From Pseudochrobactrum saccharolyticum (GTDB lineage Bacteria > Pseudomonadota > Alphaproteobacteria > Rhizobiales > Rhizobiaceae): a DNA stretch of 64,000 bases. Positions 1 to 8,032 of the stretch are shown here, in pieces. How positions within the stretch are numbered: position 1 is the first letter of the stretch; each line of letters opens with the position of its first letter. Location of the stretch: positions 186,001-250,000 of the forward strand of contig NZ_VZPG01000001.1 in assembly GCF_008801715.1 (NCBI RefSeq). Direction: 5' to 3'. The translations under genes were made by a program, and so were the position numbers. The notes under the pieces were generated by a model that made no database searches, was not told where the DNA came from, and saw nothing but the letters and a program-made list of their open reading frames with translations.

Positions 1-477
1 GGCTCCGGCGCCGCCCTCGCCTATGCGATTGCCCGTCAGGAAAGTGAATTCAATATTTCAGCAGTTTCCAGCGCCGGTGCGCGTGGCCTGCTGCAATTGT
101 TACCGGGCACGGCAAAAGGCGTTGCCCAGCGTGCAGGTCTTGCTTATTCCGACAAGCGCCTAACCACTGATGCCGCTTATAATGCCACTTTGGGTGCGCA
201 TTATCTCGGCGAACAGATTGAGCGTTTCAACGGCTCCTATATCCTGACTTTTGCCGGATATAATGCAGGCCCGAGACGCGCCAGTGAATGGATTGCCAAA
301 TATGGTGATCCGCGCGGGCAGAATCTCGATCAGGTTGTCGATTGGATTGAGCGTATTCCATACACAGAAACCCGCAACTATGTGCAGCGGGTGATGGAGA
401 ATTACGCCGTCTATAAATCCCGTCTCTATGGCAATGCCAATATTCAGCAGGATTTGATAAGTGGTCGGCGCGGATAA
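1..477 (+). CDS. Soluble lytic murein transglycosylase, C-terminal part (5' end outside window)
   Basis: The open frame enters from the left edge, so only the last 158 residues are seen. They form the GH23 lysozyme-like catalytic domain. ARQESEF holds the catalytic glutamate, GARGLLQLLPGTA is the second family motif, and AGYNAGP is the third. The family cleaves the MurNAc-GlcNAc bond of peptidoglycan to give 1,6-anhydro-MurNAc ends in the periplasm. The frame is open back to base 1, so an internal TTG at 97 is not the start. A strong intrinsic terminator follows 23 bp after the stop codon. Which Slt paralogue this is cannot be said without the N-terminal superhelical domain. Confidence 0.9.
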   Translation, partial: GSGAALAYAIARQESEFNISAVSSAGARGLLQLLPGTAKGVAQRAGLAYSDKRLTTDAAYNATLGAHYLGEQIERFNGSYILTFAGYNAGPRRASEWIAKYGDPRGQNLDQVVDWIERIPYTETRNYVQRVMENYAVYKSRLYGNANIQQDLISGRRG

Positions 478-500
478 AATTTCCGGCTATAACAATCAAA

Positions 501-534
501 AAAGCCGCGCAGTCAGCTGACAGCGCGGCTTTTT
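501..534 (+). terminator. Rho-independent terminator of the lytic transglycosylase gene
   Basis: A perfect 10-bp stem (AAAGCCGCGC / GCGCGGCTTT, 501-510 and 523-532) is followed by a T-run. Confidence 0.85.
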
Positions 535-611
535 GTATGGAAAATCCAGTCTTTCTCCCGTCCGAGATATCTTATTTTCCAAGGTTTTCGGGAAAAATGA
601 CTGTGATGATA

Positions 612-977
612 TTATTTTTTTGAAGGAATGAATGCGCACAGAGCCGTCATCAGCCATCCGCCAATCATCAATGTGCCCCCTGTCGGCGCGGCCATGGCAA
701 ATAATCTGTTGCCTGTCAGATCACGCAAGATCAAATCACCCGCGAATAAAACAAGACCGAGCAGCACCAGAATGCCTGCCCAGTAAATGGCGCGACTGCG
801 TGCACTTAAAAAAGAAAAACCCAAAAAAGCAGCTGCATGCCCCAACAGAATCGGCGCTACAACTCCTAAAAACGCATGATTGCCGTGTGCAGATGCTGCA
901 TAGCTTGTCATTGCAGCAGCACCGGATAAACCGGAGAAAAACAGAAACAGACGTTCAACGCCAGCAGTCATCTTCAT
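612..977 (-). CDS. DUF423 family small membrane protein
   Basis: This 121-residue protein has four predicted membrane segments. The DUF423 hallmark is near the C-terminus: a segment with LFAGDL, then APTGGTLMIGGWL. An AGGA element lies 4-5 bases before the ATG at 977. The gene stands alone on the minus strand, convergent with the upstream transglycosylase gene. The family function is unknown. No signal peptide distinct from the first membrane segment is visible. Confidence 0.85.
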   Translation of the reverse strand: MKMTAGVERLFLFFSGLSGAAAMTSYAASAHGNHAFLGVVAPILLGHAAAFLGFSFLSARSRAIYWAGILVLLGLVLFAGDLILRDLTGNRLFAMAAPTGGTLMIGGWLMTALCAFIPSKK

Positions 978-1274
978 AAATCCTGTAAATTGATTATCTG
1001 CCCGCCATCAATGCAGATAAGCACAGCTTTAATCAATGGCTGCTGTCAAAAAGTCCGCACCAAAACGCGTTCTTACTCAAGAAAGCAAGCTTCTATAACA
1101 GTTTAGAGCAAATCATGCAGTGCGCACGATTACCGGATACGAACCCTCCTCAAAGCCGCTATACATATTCTGTCAAATCCGGACACCGCACCGGATTTCT
1201 GAACACTTCACACTGCTGTTGCCCCAATCAGCAACACCGAGACTACAGGAAGCAGCGTGAATTCGTTGAAATCT

Positions 1275-2204
1275 TTAGCGAACTTCCAGCACCTTTACGC
1301 AGCTATCCAGATCATTGGTGGCAAGATGGGCATAACGCATTGTCATCTGCAATGTCTGGTGACCAAGCCACATCTGCACACGGCGAATATCAATACCGCC
1401 GCGAACCAAACGTGATGCACAAGTATGGCGCAGAATATGCGGAACAACCTGTGTATCTGTACCAAGGCCGACTTCATATTTGGCATCATTCCACACTGCG
1501 CGGAATTCGACCTGCGTCAGCATAGAAAACGGCCCTTTATGGCGTTCAACCGGTATTTTACAGGTTTTTCTGGCACGTTTGGTCAAGGGAACAGTACGGC
1601 TCCGGTTCGACTTGGTTAGCCAGAAAGTGACACGCGGATCGTGTAAATCATTCCACGTCAGGCCGATTGCCTCACCAAGACGGCAACCGGTATCAACCAG
1701 AAACACGGCCAGCCGATAGCTGTTTTCGCAACGTGCTTTAATCGCAGCGAAAAGACGTGCCTCTTCTTCAAGTTCAAGAAAACGAATTCGCCCTGCCCGC
1801 TCTTTCTGACGAATGAATTCCGGCAGGCTAAAGATGTCCCCCATCTTATACGCCTTTCGCAACAACTTGCTGAGTGCAGCCATTTTTCTATTAATGGTTG
1901 CATTGCTGTTATTGCGTTCACGCAGGGAACCGATAATTCTGTCGAGCATTTCCTGACTAAAGCCGCTGAAACGCTCCCCCTTCAGAATCTCATTAATTTC
2001 ACCGAGAAATAATCTCACATTATATTTATGAGACCCGTCGTCCCATAAAATATTGAGATAGCGCTCGGATAAATCAGTAACTGAATACTGATTCACAATG
2101 CGATGTGTTTTTGTATTGGATGACGTAAAACTGAGATTATAACCCATTACAGGCGTAAAATTCTCAGAATTTTCGAAAGAAATGTCCCGATTCAGCTCCA
2201 TCAT
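1275..2204 (-). CDS. Solitary tyrosine recombinase / phage-type integrase
   Basis: This 309-residue protein has an N-terminal core-binding (SAM-like) domain at about residues 45-125 and a C-terminal catalytic domain. All active-site residues are visible: Arg in TGCRLGEAIGLTW, Lys in WLTKSNRSR, HxxR in HILRHTC, His in WLGHQT and nucleophile Tyr in MRYAHL. The protein should cut and rejoin DNA at specific sites. No phage, plasmid or transposon genes adjoin it, and no attachment-site repeat or excisionase gene is evident, so its substrate is unknown. Its length and catalytic box fit XerC/D-like or phage integrases, but the N-terminus is unlike XerC/D. It may be a remnant of an integrated element or a domesticated recombinase. 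Confidence 0.85.
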   Translation of the reverse strand: MMELNRDISFENSENFTPVMGYNLSFTSSNTKTHRIVNQYSVTDLSERYLNILWDDGSHKYNVRLFLGEINEILKGERFSGFSQEMLDRIIGSLRERNNSNATINRKMAALSKLLRKAYKMGDIFSLPEFIRQKERAGRIRFLELEEEARLFAAIKARCENSYRLAVFLVDTGCRLGEAIGLTWNDLHDPRVTFWLTKSNRSRTVPLTKRARKTCKIPVERHKGPFSMLTQVEFRAVWNDAKYEVGLGTDTQVVPHILRHTCASRLVRGGIDIRRVQMWLGHQTLQMTMRYAHLATNDLDSCVKVLEVR

Positions 2205-2434
2205 AAGGCCCCCCAGCCGTTTGATCGACTTGGAGCTTTATAGGCAGAAACTTTATAAAACAAGTCTGAGTAACATTTTTGTGAGGTCAGCATGATAAAA
2301 CCACTCTGGTTGAGTTTCTGATATGCCCCCTCGAAAAGTCTTAGTCCGCCCCATCAATACAAAAATTTACATCTGGTATTTGTATAAGCGCATCTCGTTA
2401 AAGATGGTCCCCGCTTGAACGCCCCATTTGAGAC

Positions 2435-2470
2435 GAAAATACCAGCGGCATAACCGCTGGTATCTTTTTT
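2435..2470 (-). terminator. Terminator downstream of the minus-strand porin gene
   Basis: A 10-bp perfect inverted repeat (ATACCAGCGG 2439-2448 / CCGCTGGTAT 2454-2463) has T-rich flanks on both strands. It lies 24 bp past the porin stop. Confidence 0.75.
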
Positions 2471-2487
2471 CGAACTAAACCAATGGC

Positions 2488-3639
2488 TTAGAAAGAACGC
2501 TGGAAGCGGATTGTACCACCGAAAGCGTCTTTGTTAGGAACAACGCCTGCTTCACGCAGAGGGTGACCATTTTTCCAAGAAGTATAGGTAAGTTCTGGAG
2601 TAATGGTGAAACCTGGAACCAGCTGGTAAGATACGTTTGCAGCAATAGCTGTTTTGCCCCAATCTTCGTAAGCAGCCTGCAGGTTAAAGGTAGCTTTTTC
2701 AGTTGCTTTGAACTTCGCACCACCCCAGACAGCCCAATCGCCGCCCCATGAACCGTACATACCGATGTTTTCTTCATAAGAAGAATAACCGCCCTGTACC
2801 CATACGGAGAACTGGTCTGTTACGTTTACATCGAGGCGAACCTTACCGGCCCACTCTTCGAGGTTGGAGTCATAGCCAACAGCACCGGCGATCGAACCCC
2901 AAGCCTGTTCAAACTTCAGACCACCAACAACGTGTGGCATATAGCTGTCGATACGGTTGCTGTAGTTGAATACTGAAACACCGCCAGTTGGATCAACATA
3001 TGCAACAGTCTCAGTACCGCCACCCTGCTCAAGCGATACGATCGCCGAGAAGCCGTTACCACCAGCGAAGGTGTAGCTGATCAGGTTTGTACGGTATTTA
3101 CCGGCATCAACCACGTCATCGTTAATTACGTCGCCGAGGTAACCTGTGAAGGTGTGGAATGCGGATTCATCGAGACCGATACGCAGGCCACCGAGCTGCA
3201 TGTATGCAAAATTCAGAGTATGGCTACCCTGGCCACCGTTCGAGAAGTTGAAACGGTTTTCAGTGAAGGTTTTCAGAGTACCGAGTTCAGTTTCAGTCGC
3301 TGTGTGTGTACGCAGTGTGAAACGGGAATAGATATCATAGGTATCCTGATGTCTGTTTTCCCAATCACCGGTCTGGTCATTCCACTCTTTAGCGTCATAA
3401 CCGAATTTTTCACCGGAATAAGCGTCGCGGCCTGCAGCAGCCTGCATACGAACATAACCGGAGATGCGCAGGCAGGTTTCTGTGCCTGGAATGTAGAAGT
3501 AGCCAGCGCCGTAAGCGTCGCAAACGCGTACATATTCTACTGCTTCTGGTTCTGGTGCAACGATGGCGTCGGCAGCCTGAGCGCCGGATACTGCAACGAG
3601 AGCTGCAGCGGAGCCGAGAAGAAGGCTCTTAATGTTCAT
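2488..3639 (-). CDS. Omp2-type outer-membrane porin (paralogue 1)
   Basis: This 383-residue precursor has signal peptide [22 protein letters not shown] and then mature [21 protein letters not shown]. It ends with a typical outer-membrane C-terminal phenylalanine (RFQRSF). Both features are characteristic of the alphaproteobacterial porin family that includes Brucella Omp2a/Omp2b, trimeric 16-strand barrels that pass small hydrophilic solutes. The ATG at 3639 is chosen over an upstream start because a GGAGG Shine-Dalgarno sits just before it in a hairpin loop. The gene is divergent from a second porin gene (4567-5637) with a tRNA-Ser between them, echoing the inverted omp2a/omp2b arrangement of Brucella. 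The two copies are almost identical over the first 65 codons, diverge in loop regions, and reconverge later. Which copy corresponds to omp2a or omp2b cannot be told. Confidence 0.93.
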   Translation of the reverse strand: MNIKSLLLGSAAALVAVSGAQAADAIVAPEPEAVEYVRVCDAYGAGYFYIPGTETCLRISGYVRMQAAAGRDAYSGEKFGYDAKEWNDQTGDWENRHQDTYDIYSRFTLRTHTATETELGTLKTFTENRFNFSNGGQGSHTLNFAYMQLGGLRIGLDESAFHTFTGYLGDVINDDVVDAGKYRTNLISYTFAGGNGFSAIVSLEQGGGTETVAYVDPTGGVSVFNYSNRIDSYMPHVVGGLKFEQAWGSIAGAVGYDSNLEEWAGKVRLDVNVTDQFSVWVQGGYSSYEENIGMYGSWGGDWAVWGGAKFKATEKATFNLQAAYEDWGKTAIAANVSYQLVPGFTITPELTYTSWKNGHPLREAGVVPNKDAFGGTIRFQRSF

Positions 3640-3659
3640 TTCTGACCTCCAGTCAGAAA
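3639..3659 (-). promoter_or_regulatory. Shine-Dalgarno hairpin of porin paralogue 1
   Basis: Read on the minus strand, TTTCTGAC - TGGAG - GTCAGAAA forms a perfect 8-bp stem. The five-base loop plus the first stem base is the GGAGG ribosome-binding site. The last stem base is the A of the start codon. The plus-strand porin has the same hairpin with one C to U change that keeps pairing as G-U. Confidence 0.55.
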
Positions 3660-3778
3660 CATACGCAATCATAAAAATTCAAATATTTTCAATGTGTTAC
3701 AAAAACTAATGGAATCTTTTATTTTTAAAGCCCTAAAATTGGTTATCAAAACCGCGGGATAAAAAGCGCGTAAAATAC

Positions 3779-3808
3779 AAAAAAACCGGCAAGAATGAAT
3801 TCTGCCAG
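3779..3808 (-). terminator. Probable terminator of tRNA-Ser
   Basis: On the minus strand, 31 bp past the tRNA 3' end, an imperfect stem (core GGCA/TGCC with flanking wobble pairs) is followed by seven T residues. Confidence 0.55.
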
Positions 3809-3838
3809 CTGCGTGAAAATCGGTTTTATATGAAACAA

Positions 3839-3928
3839 TGGCGGAGAGGATGGGATTCGAACCCACGATACCCTTCCGGGTATACTCCCTTAGCAGGGGA
3901 GCGCCTTCGACCACTCGGCCACCTCTCC
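3839..3928 (-). tRNA. tRNA-Ser(GCU)
   Basis: This 90-nt gene on the minus strand encodes its own CCA. The acceptor stem GGAGAGG pairs with CCTCTCC, and the discriminator is G. The anticodon stem CTCCC/GGGAG encloses loop CTGCTAA, giving anticodon GCT (serine AGC/AGU). The long variable arm (TACCC/GGGTA stem) and GGTTCGAATCC T-arm are typical of type II tRNA-Ser. It lies between the two divergent porin genes. Confidence 0.96.
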
Positions 3929-4340
3929 GGTAAAGGCGCAATAGCCGGTAATAATCATGAGTTCAAGCACTTTACGCATCCGGAGCCAAAAAATCTTATC
4001 CATCAACAGGATGATTTCAAAAAAGGCATTAAATTCCGATAGTTTTCCGCAGTTTATGCCCCTCTATAAAGAGAAGCCTGCTTTTAGACACCTAAAACGG
4101 AATCAAAATCACAGAATCAAAGCACTTGATGTGCCACAACTGATTCACGGGCACGAACAGGGCAAATCACCTGCCAATATTACGTCTATAAGAGGATGAA
4201 ACCGGGCGGCTCAATTCAGGTCTTCTCTGGCGCGCAACACTGTTTCAGCCTGTGGAAACATCTGAAAACCCCGCAAAAGCGGCAATTTTTCGTTAATTTA
4301 TTTTAATAAATATAAACAAAACATAAATAAAATCCGGTAC

Positions 4341-4403
4341 CTAGGGGGTGTTTCGTGTCTTTTCTGCAACACGATATGTCGATAGCAACATCTTACCCCC
4401 TAG
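4341..4403 (+). promoter_or_regulatory. Nested inverted repeats in the leader of porin paralogue 2
   Basis: A perfect 9-bp outer repeat (CTAGGGGGT 4341-4349 / ACCCCCTAG 4395-4403) encloses an inner 6-bp repeat (TCGTGT 4353-4358 / ACACGA 4369-4374). Further small hairpins follow at 4465-4477 (CGCT/AGCG, then a T-run) and 4500-4512 (GGACA/TGTCC). An RNA leader structure or a protein operator are both possible. Confidence 0.4.
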
Positions 4404-4548
4404 TTATGCGTTTTCAGTGTTGCAACGAAACTGAGCACGAGTATCTTGAGGGCAGAAGAAGGAGCGCTTCGGTAGCGACTTTTTCATCCAAGGGGATGGG
4501 GACAGGTTGTCCTTCAGCCAAAACAAAATGCCCAGACCCATTTAAAAC

Positions 4549-4565
4549 TTTGACTGGAGGTCAGA
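4549..4565 (+). promoter_or_regulatory. Shine-Dalgarno hairpin of porin paralogue 2
   Basis: TTTGAC - TGGAG - GTCAGA forms a 6-bp stem with one G-U pair that presents GGAG in the loop directly before ATG 4567. It is the counterpart of the hairpin at 3639-3659. Confidence 0.5.
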
Positions 4566-4566
4566 A

Positions 4567-5637
4567 ATGAACATTAAGAGCCTTCTTCTCGGCTCCGCTG
4601 CCGCTCTCGTTGCAGCAACCGGCGCTCAGGCTGCCGACGCCATCGTTGCACCAGAACCAGAAGCTGTTGAATATGTACGCGTTTGCGACGCTTACGGCGC
4701 TGGCTACTTCTACATTCCAGGCACAGAAACCTGCCTGCGTATTTCCGGTTATGTTCGCGCTGACTTCAAAGGCGGCGACGATGTGTATTCCGGTCGTGAC
4801 CGTAAGACATGGTCCACCAACACCCGTTTCACACTGCGTACACACACAGCGACTGAAACCGAACTCGGCACACTGAAGACCTTCACCGAAAACCGTTTTG
4901 AATTCGGCGACGGCGACTTCAAACAGGACAAGCTGAAATACGCTTACATCGAACTGGGCGGTCTGCGCATCGGTAAAGATGAATCCGCATTCCACACCTT
5001 CACAGGTTACCTCGGCGACGTAATCAACGATGACGTTGTATCGCCAGGTGCATATGACACAAACCTGATCAGCTACACCTTCACCGGTGGTAACGGCTTC
5101 TCGGCAATCATCTCCGCCGAACAGGGCGAACGCGTTGACGCATTCACCGACATCAACGGCAACGTTTATGACGGCGTAATCGACGACTACATGCCACACG
5201 TTGTTGGTGGTCTGAAGTTCGAACAGGCTTGGGGTTCGATCGCTGGTGTTGCAGCTTACGACTCTGAAATCGAAGAGTGGGCTGGTAAAGTTCGCCTCGA
5301 CGTAAACGTAACTGACGTATTCTCCGTATGGGTACAGGGCGGTTACGCTTCTTACGAAGAAGCTGTTGGCATGTACGGCAACTGGGGCGGCGATTGGGCT
5401 GTCTGGGGTGGTCTGAAGTACAAGGCAACCGACAAAGCTACTTTCAACCTGCAGGCTGCTTACGAAGATTTCGGCAAACAGGCTTACACTGCAAACGTAG
5501 CTTACCAGCTGGTTCCAGGCTTCACAATTACTCCTGAAGTTTCCTACACCAAGTGGAAAGACACCGACAAGTATGCTACAGCTGTTCGCGGCGAAGATGC
5601 TTGGGGTGGTATGATCCGCTTCCAGCGTTCTTTCTAA
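4567..5637 (+). CDS. Omp2-type outer-membrane porin (paralogue 2)
   Basis: This 356-residue precursor shares its signal peptide, N-terminal [16 protein letters not shown] segment and C-terminal RFQRSF with the minus-strand paralogue at 2488-3639. It differs by shorter or altered stretches around residues 65-85, 110-125, 155-190 and 335-350. These are likely surface or constriction loops of the barrel, the regions expected to set pore selectivity. The strong GGAGG site is in a hairpin loop. Codon choice is strongly biased, as in abundant proteins, which also creates a long spurious antisense frame. A hairpin terminator follows 36 bp downstream. The family assignment is firm; the channel specificity is not visible from sequence. 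Confidence 0.94.
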   Translation: MNIKSLLLGSAAALVAATGAQAADAIVAPEPEAVEYVRVCDAYGAGYFYIPGTETCLRISGYVRADFKGGDDVYSGRDRKTWSTNTRFTLRTHTATETELGTLKTFTENRFEFGDGDFKQDKLKYAYIELGGLRIGKDESAFHTFTGYLGDVINDDVVSPGAYDTNLISYTFTGGNGFSAIISAEQGERVDAFTDINGNVYDGVIDDYMPHVVGGLKFEQAWGSIAGVAAYDSEIEEWAGKVRLDVNVTDVFSVWVQGGYASYEEAVGMYGNWGGDWAVWGGLKYKATDKATFNLQAAYEDFGKQAYTANVAYQLVPGFTITPEVSYTKWKDTDKYATAVRGEDAWGGMIRFQRSF

Positions 5638-5673
5638 GTTTTACGACTTAGAACAGACCGTAAGGTTACAGAG

Positions 5674-5702
5674 ACCCGGCAGCTCACGCTGCCGGGTTTT
5701 CT
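5674..5702 (+). terminator. Rho-independent terminator of porin paralogue 2
   Basis: A perfect 10-bp stem (ACCCGGCAGC / GCTGCCGGGT) with a TCAC loop is followed by TTTTCTGTTTT. Confidence 0.88.
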
Positions 5703-5991
5703 GTTTTGTGCATTCCAGTGCGTATCACTATCGGAAAACCGGCATCCGCTTTTGCGCAACATGCTCTAAAACTGACTTTAAATAACAAGCGGTATTTATA
5801 TGTCTGGTCTTTATCCCCACGCTTTATAATGCGTGGCATTTTGCAGACGGCGGCGATCTGCTATATTTTACAGCACACTTATCCTCTGCCCTGCTTTAAA
5901 ACAGCCAATGATAATCAGCAGGCTGATCAGGATGAGTCAGAATGCATCGCATTCACCTGCCCTGCCCGACACGTTTCACAAGGAGAATTAT

Positions 5992-6735
5992 ATGGATTTT
6001 TTACTCTGGATCGCCCTGATCGGTGTAATCGTATTTCTCCTCGGCTTAATTTACAGCAAGCTTACGACGGCAAAGGCAAAGCAACCGGCAGCAAGCATTA
6101 TCCCGCCTGCAACAGCAGTGACGCCCAAAAGCAAAGAGCCTGAGAAAAAACCGGCTCCCGCAGCACCGGTGAAGGCAAGCCCATCCAAACATGAGCGTGC
6201 GGCACAGCCAGTCATTAAAACACCGGCTGCAACAGAAACCACAAAAGCCACGCAAAAGATTGTACCGGATGCGGAGCCGGTCGGCCCTGCTCATAGCCCT
6301 GTTATTCATATTGCGTCTAAAGCTGCGGAAACAAACCCTGCCGAAGCAGTTGCAGCGCCCTCACCGGCAGCAGAAACGCCGGCACCGCCAGCCCCTTCCG
6401 AACCGGAGCGCCTGAAAAAACCGCGACAGGATAAAGCTGATGATTTGACCCAGATTACCGGTATAGGTAACGCAATTCAGGCTAAATTATATAATGCCGG
6501 TATTTTCCATTACGACCAGCTTACCGATCTGAATGCGGATCAGATCACATGGCTGAACCGCACCACCGGTTTTGCCGGACGTGCTGAACGGGAAAACTGG
6601 ACTGCTCAAGCTAAGAAACTGATGAGCAAAGCTGCGGCCGCGACAGAAGCGCCAAAGCGCGCGGTTAAAAAAGCAACAAAACCCGCCGTGGCAAAAGCCA
6701 AAGCCAAACCCACAAAGAAAACTGAAAAAGCCTGA
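5992..6735 (+). CDS. Membrane-anchored Ala/Pro-rich protein with a helix-hairpin-helix-like C-terminal domain
   Basis: This 247-residue protein starts with one membrane segment (MDFLLWIALIGVIVFLLGLIY). A long Ala/Pro/Lys-rich linker follows (about residues 25-145). Next is a compact domain of about 65 residues starting DDLTQITGIGNAIQAKLYNAGI, where GIGNAI matches the GhG hairpin of HhH motifs. A highly basic Lys/Ala tail (AKAKAKPTKK) ends the protein. The same HhH-like domain is found in proteins annotated near NADH dehydrogenase or L21 in alphaproteobacteria. It may bind nucleic acid, but no function is established. ATG 5992 is chosen for its AAGGAGAA site; an in-frame earlier start at 5833 lacks one. 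It is convergent with the next gene through a shared terminator. Confidence 0.75.
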   Translation: MDFLLWIALIGVIVFLLGLIYSKLTTAKAKQPAASIIPPATAVTPKSKEPEKKPAPAAPVKASPSKHERAAQPVIKTPAATETTKATQKIVPDAEPVGPAHSPVIHIASKAAETNPAEAVAAPSPAAETPAPPAPSEPERLKKPRQDKADDLTQITGIGNAIQAKLYNAGIFHYDQLTDLNADQITWLNRTTGFAGRAERENWTAQAKKLMSKAAAATEAPKRAVKKATKPAVAKAKAKPTKKTEKA

Positions 6736-6786
6736 AGCAGGTTTTGGCAGGTGCATTGAATTCAGCACAGATCACAATCTTAAAAT

Positions 6787-6820
6787 AAAAGGCCCGCCTC
6801 AAAACTGAGGCGGGCCTTTT
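6787..6820. terminator. Bidirectional terminator between convergent genes
   Basis: A perfect stem (AAAAGGCCCGCCTC / GAGGCGGGCCTTTT) with a six-base loop has A- and T-runs on both sides. It can serve both the plus-strand gene ending at 6735 and the minus-strand gene ending at 6851. Confidence 0.88.
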
Positions 6821-6850
6821 TATTTTCATAGTCTAGGCCTGATAAATAGA

Positions 6851-7513
6851 TCAGGAATTGCCCTTCAGACGTGCATTGCAAAGGCTGTAATAACCGCCGC
6901 CCTTCTGGATCCAACGCAGACCATTCAGAGAATTCGCGCTCTTATTGGCGTAATACTGATCCAGACAGGTTTTCATACGCTGCTTGCCTTCAGTTTCATT
7001 CGCATATTTTGCAGAAACTGCAGACGGGAATTTAACACCGCTTGGCGCAGCAACAGTCGGAGCTGCCGGCTCTTTTGTTGATACGGATGTTACTTTTTCA
7101 GGATCAGCACCCGGACCACATTCAACTTTACGGAAAGCATTCCATTTCAGATCGGTCGCCAAACCTGTTTCCTGAGCTGCTTTATATTTTGCAGAACACT
7201 GCTGCATTGTCAGACCTTTGGTAGCATCTGCGCTGTCAGCAGCAGGCGCCGCCTGTTTGGCAGGCTTTGCAGCAGTTGTTGCCGGTTTGGCCGGAGCCGC
7301 AGGTGCCGGAGTTGCAGCTGCGTCAGTACCGCACTGTGCTTTACGGAAATCATTCCATTTCATAGTACCGAGCGTGCCGGCATCTTTTGCAGCCTGATAT
7401 TTCGTGCTGCATTCTGCCATTGTCAGCGCACTTGCCGGTGAAGACAGCACAAAGACGGCCATTCCTGTCAGCAATGCTGCGCCGCCAAGGCGGCTGAGAG
7501 TTTGAATTTTCAT
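6851..7513 (-). CDS. Exported protein with two Cys-pair repeats and a related third module; function unknown
   Basis: This 220-residue protein has signal peptide MKIQTLSRLGGAALLTGMAVFVLSSPASA. Two clear repeats of about 33 residues follow, of the form MxxCSxKYxAAxxxGxLxxxKWNxFRKxxCG (mature start and about residues 100-132). They are separated by an Ala/Pro/Lys-rich linker. A third divergent module at the C-terminus starts KTCLDQYYANK and ends YYSLCNARL. Each module has two cysteines about 28 residues apart, suggesting one disulfide per module in the periplasm. A good AGGAGA site precedes ATG 7513. I do not recognise a functional family. Similar small repeat proteins are common in Rhizobiales and unassigned. 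Confidence 0.75.
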   Translation of the reverse strand: MKIQTLSRLGGAALLTGMAVFVLSSPASALTMAECSTKYQAAKDAGTLGTMKWNDFRKAQCGTDAAATPAPAAPAKPATTAAKPAKQAAPAADSADATKGLTMQQCSAKYKAAQETGLATDLKWNAFRKVECGPGADPEKVTSVSTKEPAAPTVAAPSGVKFPSAVSAKYANETEGKQRMKTCLDQYYANKSANSLNGLRWIQKGGGYYSLCNARLKGNS

Positions 7514-8032
7514 CTCTGTTCTCCTGATTAGGTTTTAAAACACTGTGCCTAAAGCGTTTTTCTGTCAATATCGTATAATATTCCGCACGCAAAACCTTTT
7601 CACAAATTCTGAAAAGAGTTGACGCGCTGTGAGACAACATCGTGATTGTTTATATTATAGCTCTCAAACATAGCATTTTTATAATATCCTGAGGTGCAAT
7701 ATTTTATAAGTCAGATGCATTTCAGGGCAGTAAAACGCTGTAGATCAGCCTTTTTAACTTGGCTTATACATATTCCCCTTCGCCACCCCACCAGCGCTCA
7801 AGCAAAATTTTCGCGCAATTATTGGCATATAAAAAGCCGGATTTTGCTCATAAATCGCTATTGCCACGCTTAAAATAACAATTTTCTCACCGCTGATTTT
7901 ATGCCGGTTATCGGCTAAATAATGCCAGTGGCAGAGATCAATGAAGGTTCTGCTGCTTTTCAGTTTTCTTTTAAACAATATCCTGTCCGACGTTTAAATT
8001 ACGCCGCAGCAGCATGTTGCAGGGTCTTTTTC
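7514..8032. other. Gene-free region, 519 bp
   Basis: AT-rich, with the divergent upstream regions of the Cys-repeat protein and the YitT-family gene. A 74-codon minus frame (7754-7978) has no ribosome-binding site or recognisable composition. No RNA gene or clear operator is seen. Confidence 0.5.

Larger units (their letters stand above)
3929..4566. other. Porin intergenic region with candidate promoter and long structured leader
   Basis: No convincing gene is present. The region holds three GANTC sites in 47 bp (4100, 4114, 4142). It also holds a short CCGC/GCGG hairpin with a following T-run (4271-4290), an AT-rich inverted repeat (ATTTATT 4296-4302 / AATAAAT 4305-4311), and then the hairpin-rich stretch 4341-4566 leading into the plus-strand porin. 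A small frame at 3957-4199 looks non-coding. Confidence 0.5.

Noticed and set aside
3957-4199. 80-codon frame between the porin genes
   Set aside because: It lacks a ribosome-binding site and lies in low-complexity AT-rich intergenic DNA.
4561-5199. 212-codon antisense frame across the plus-strand porin gene
   Set aside because: It is a by-product of strong codon bias in the porin; the similar antisense frame at 3154-3645 has the same origin.
7754-7978. 74-codon minus frame in the gap before the YitT gene
   Set aside because: No ribosome-binding site, and composition is unlike nearby proteins.
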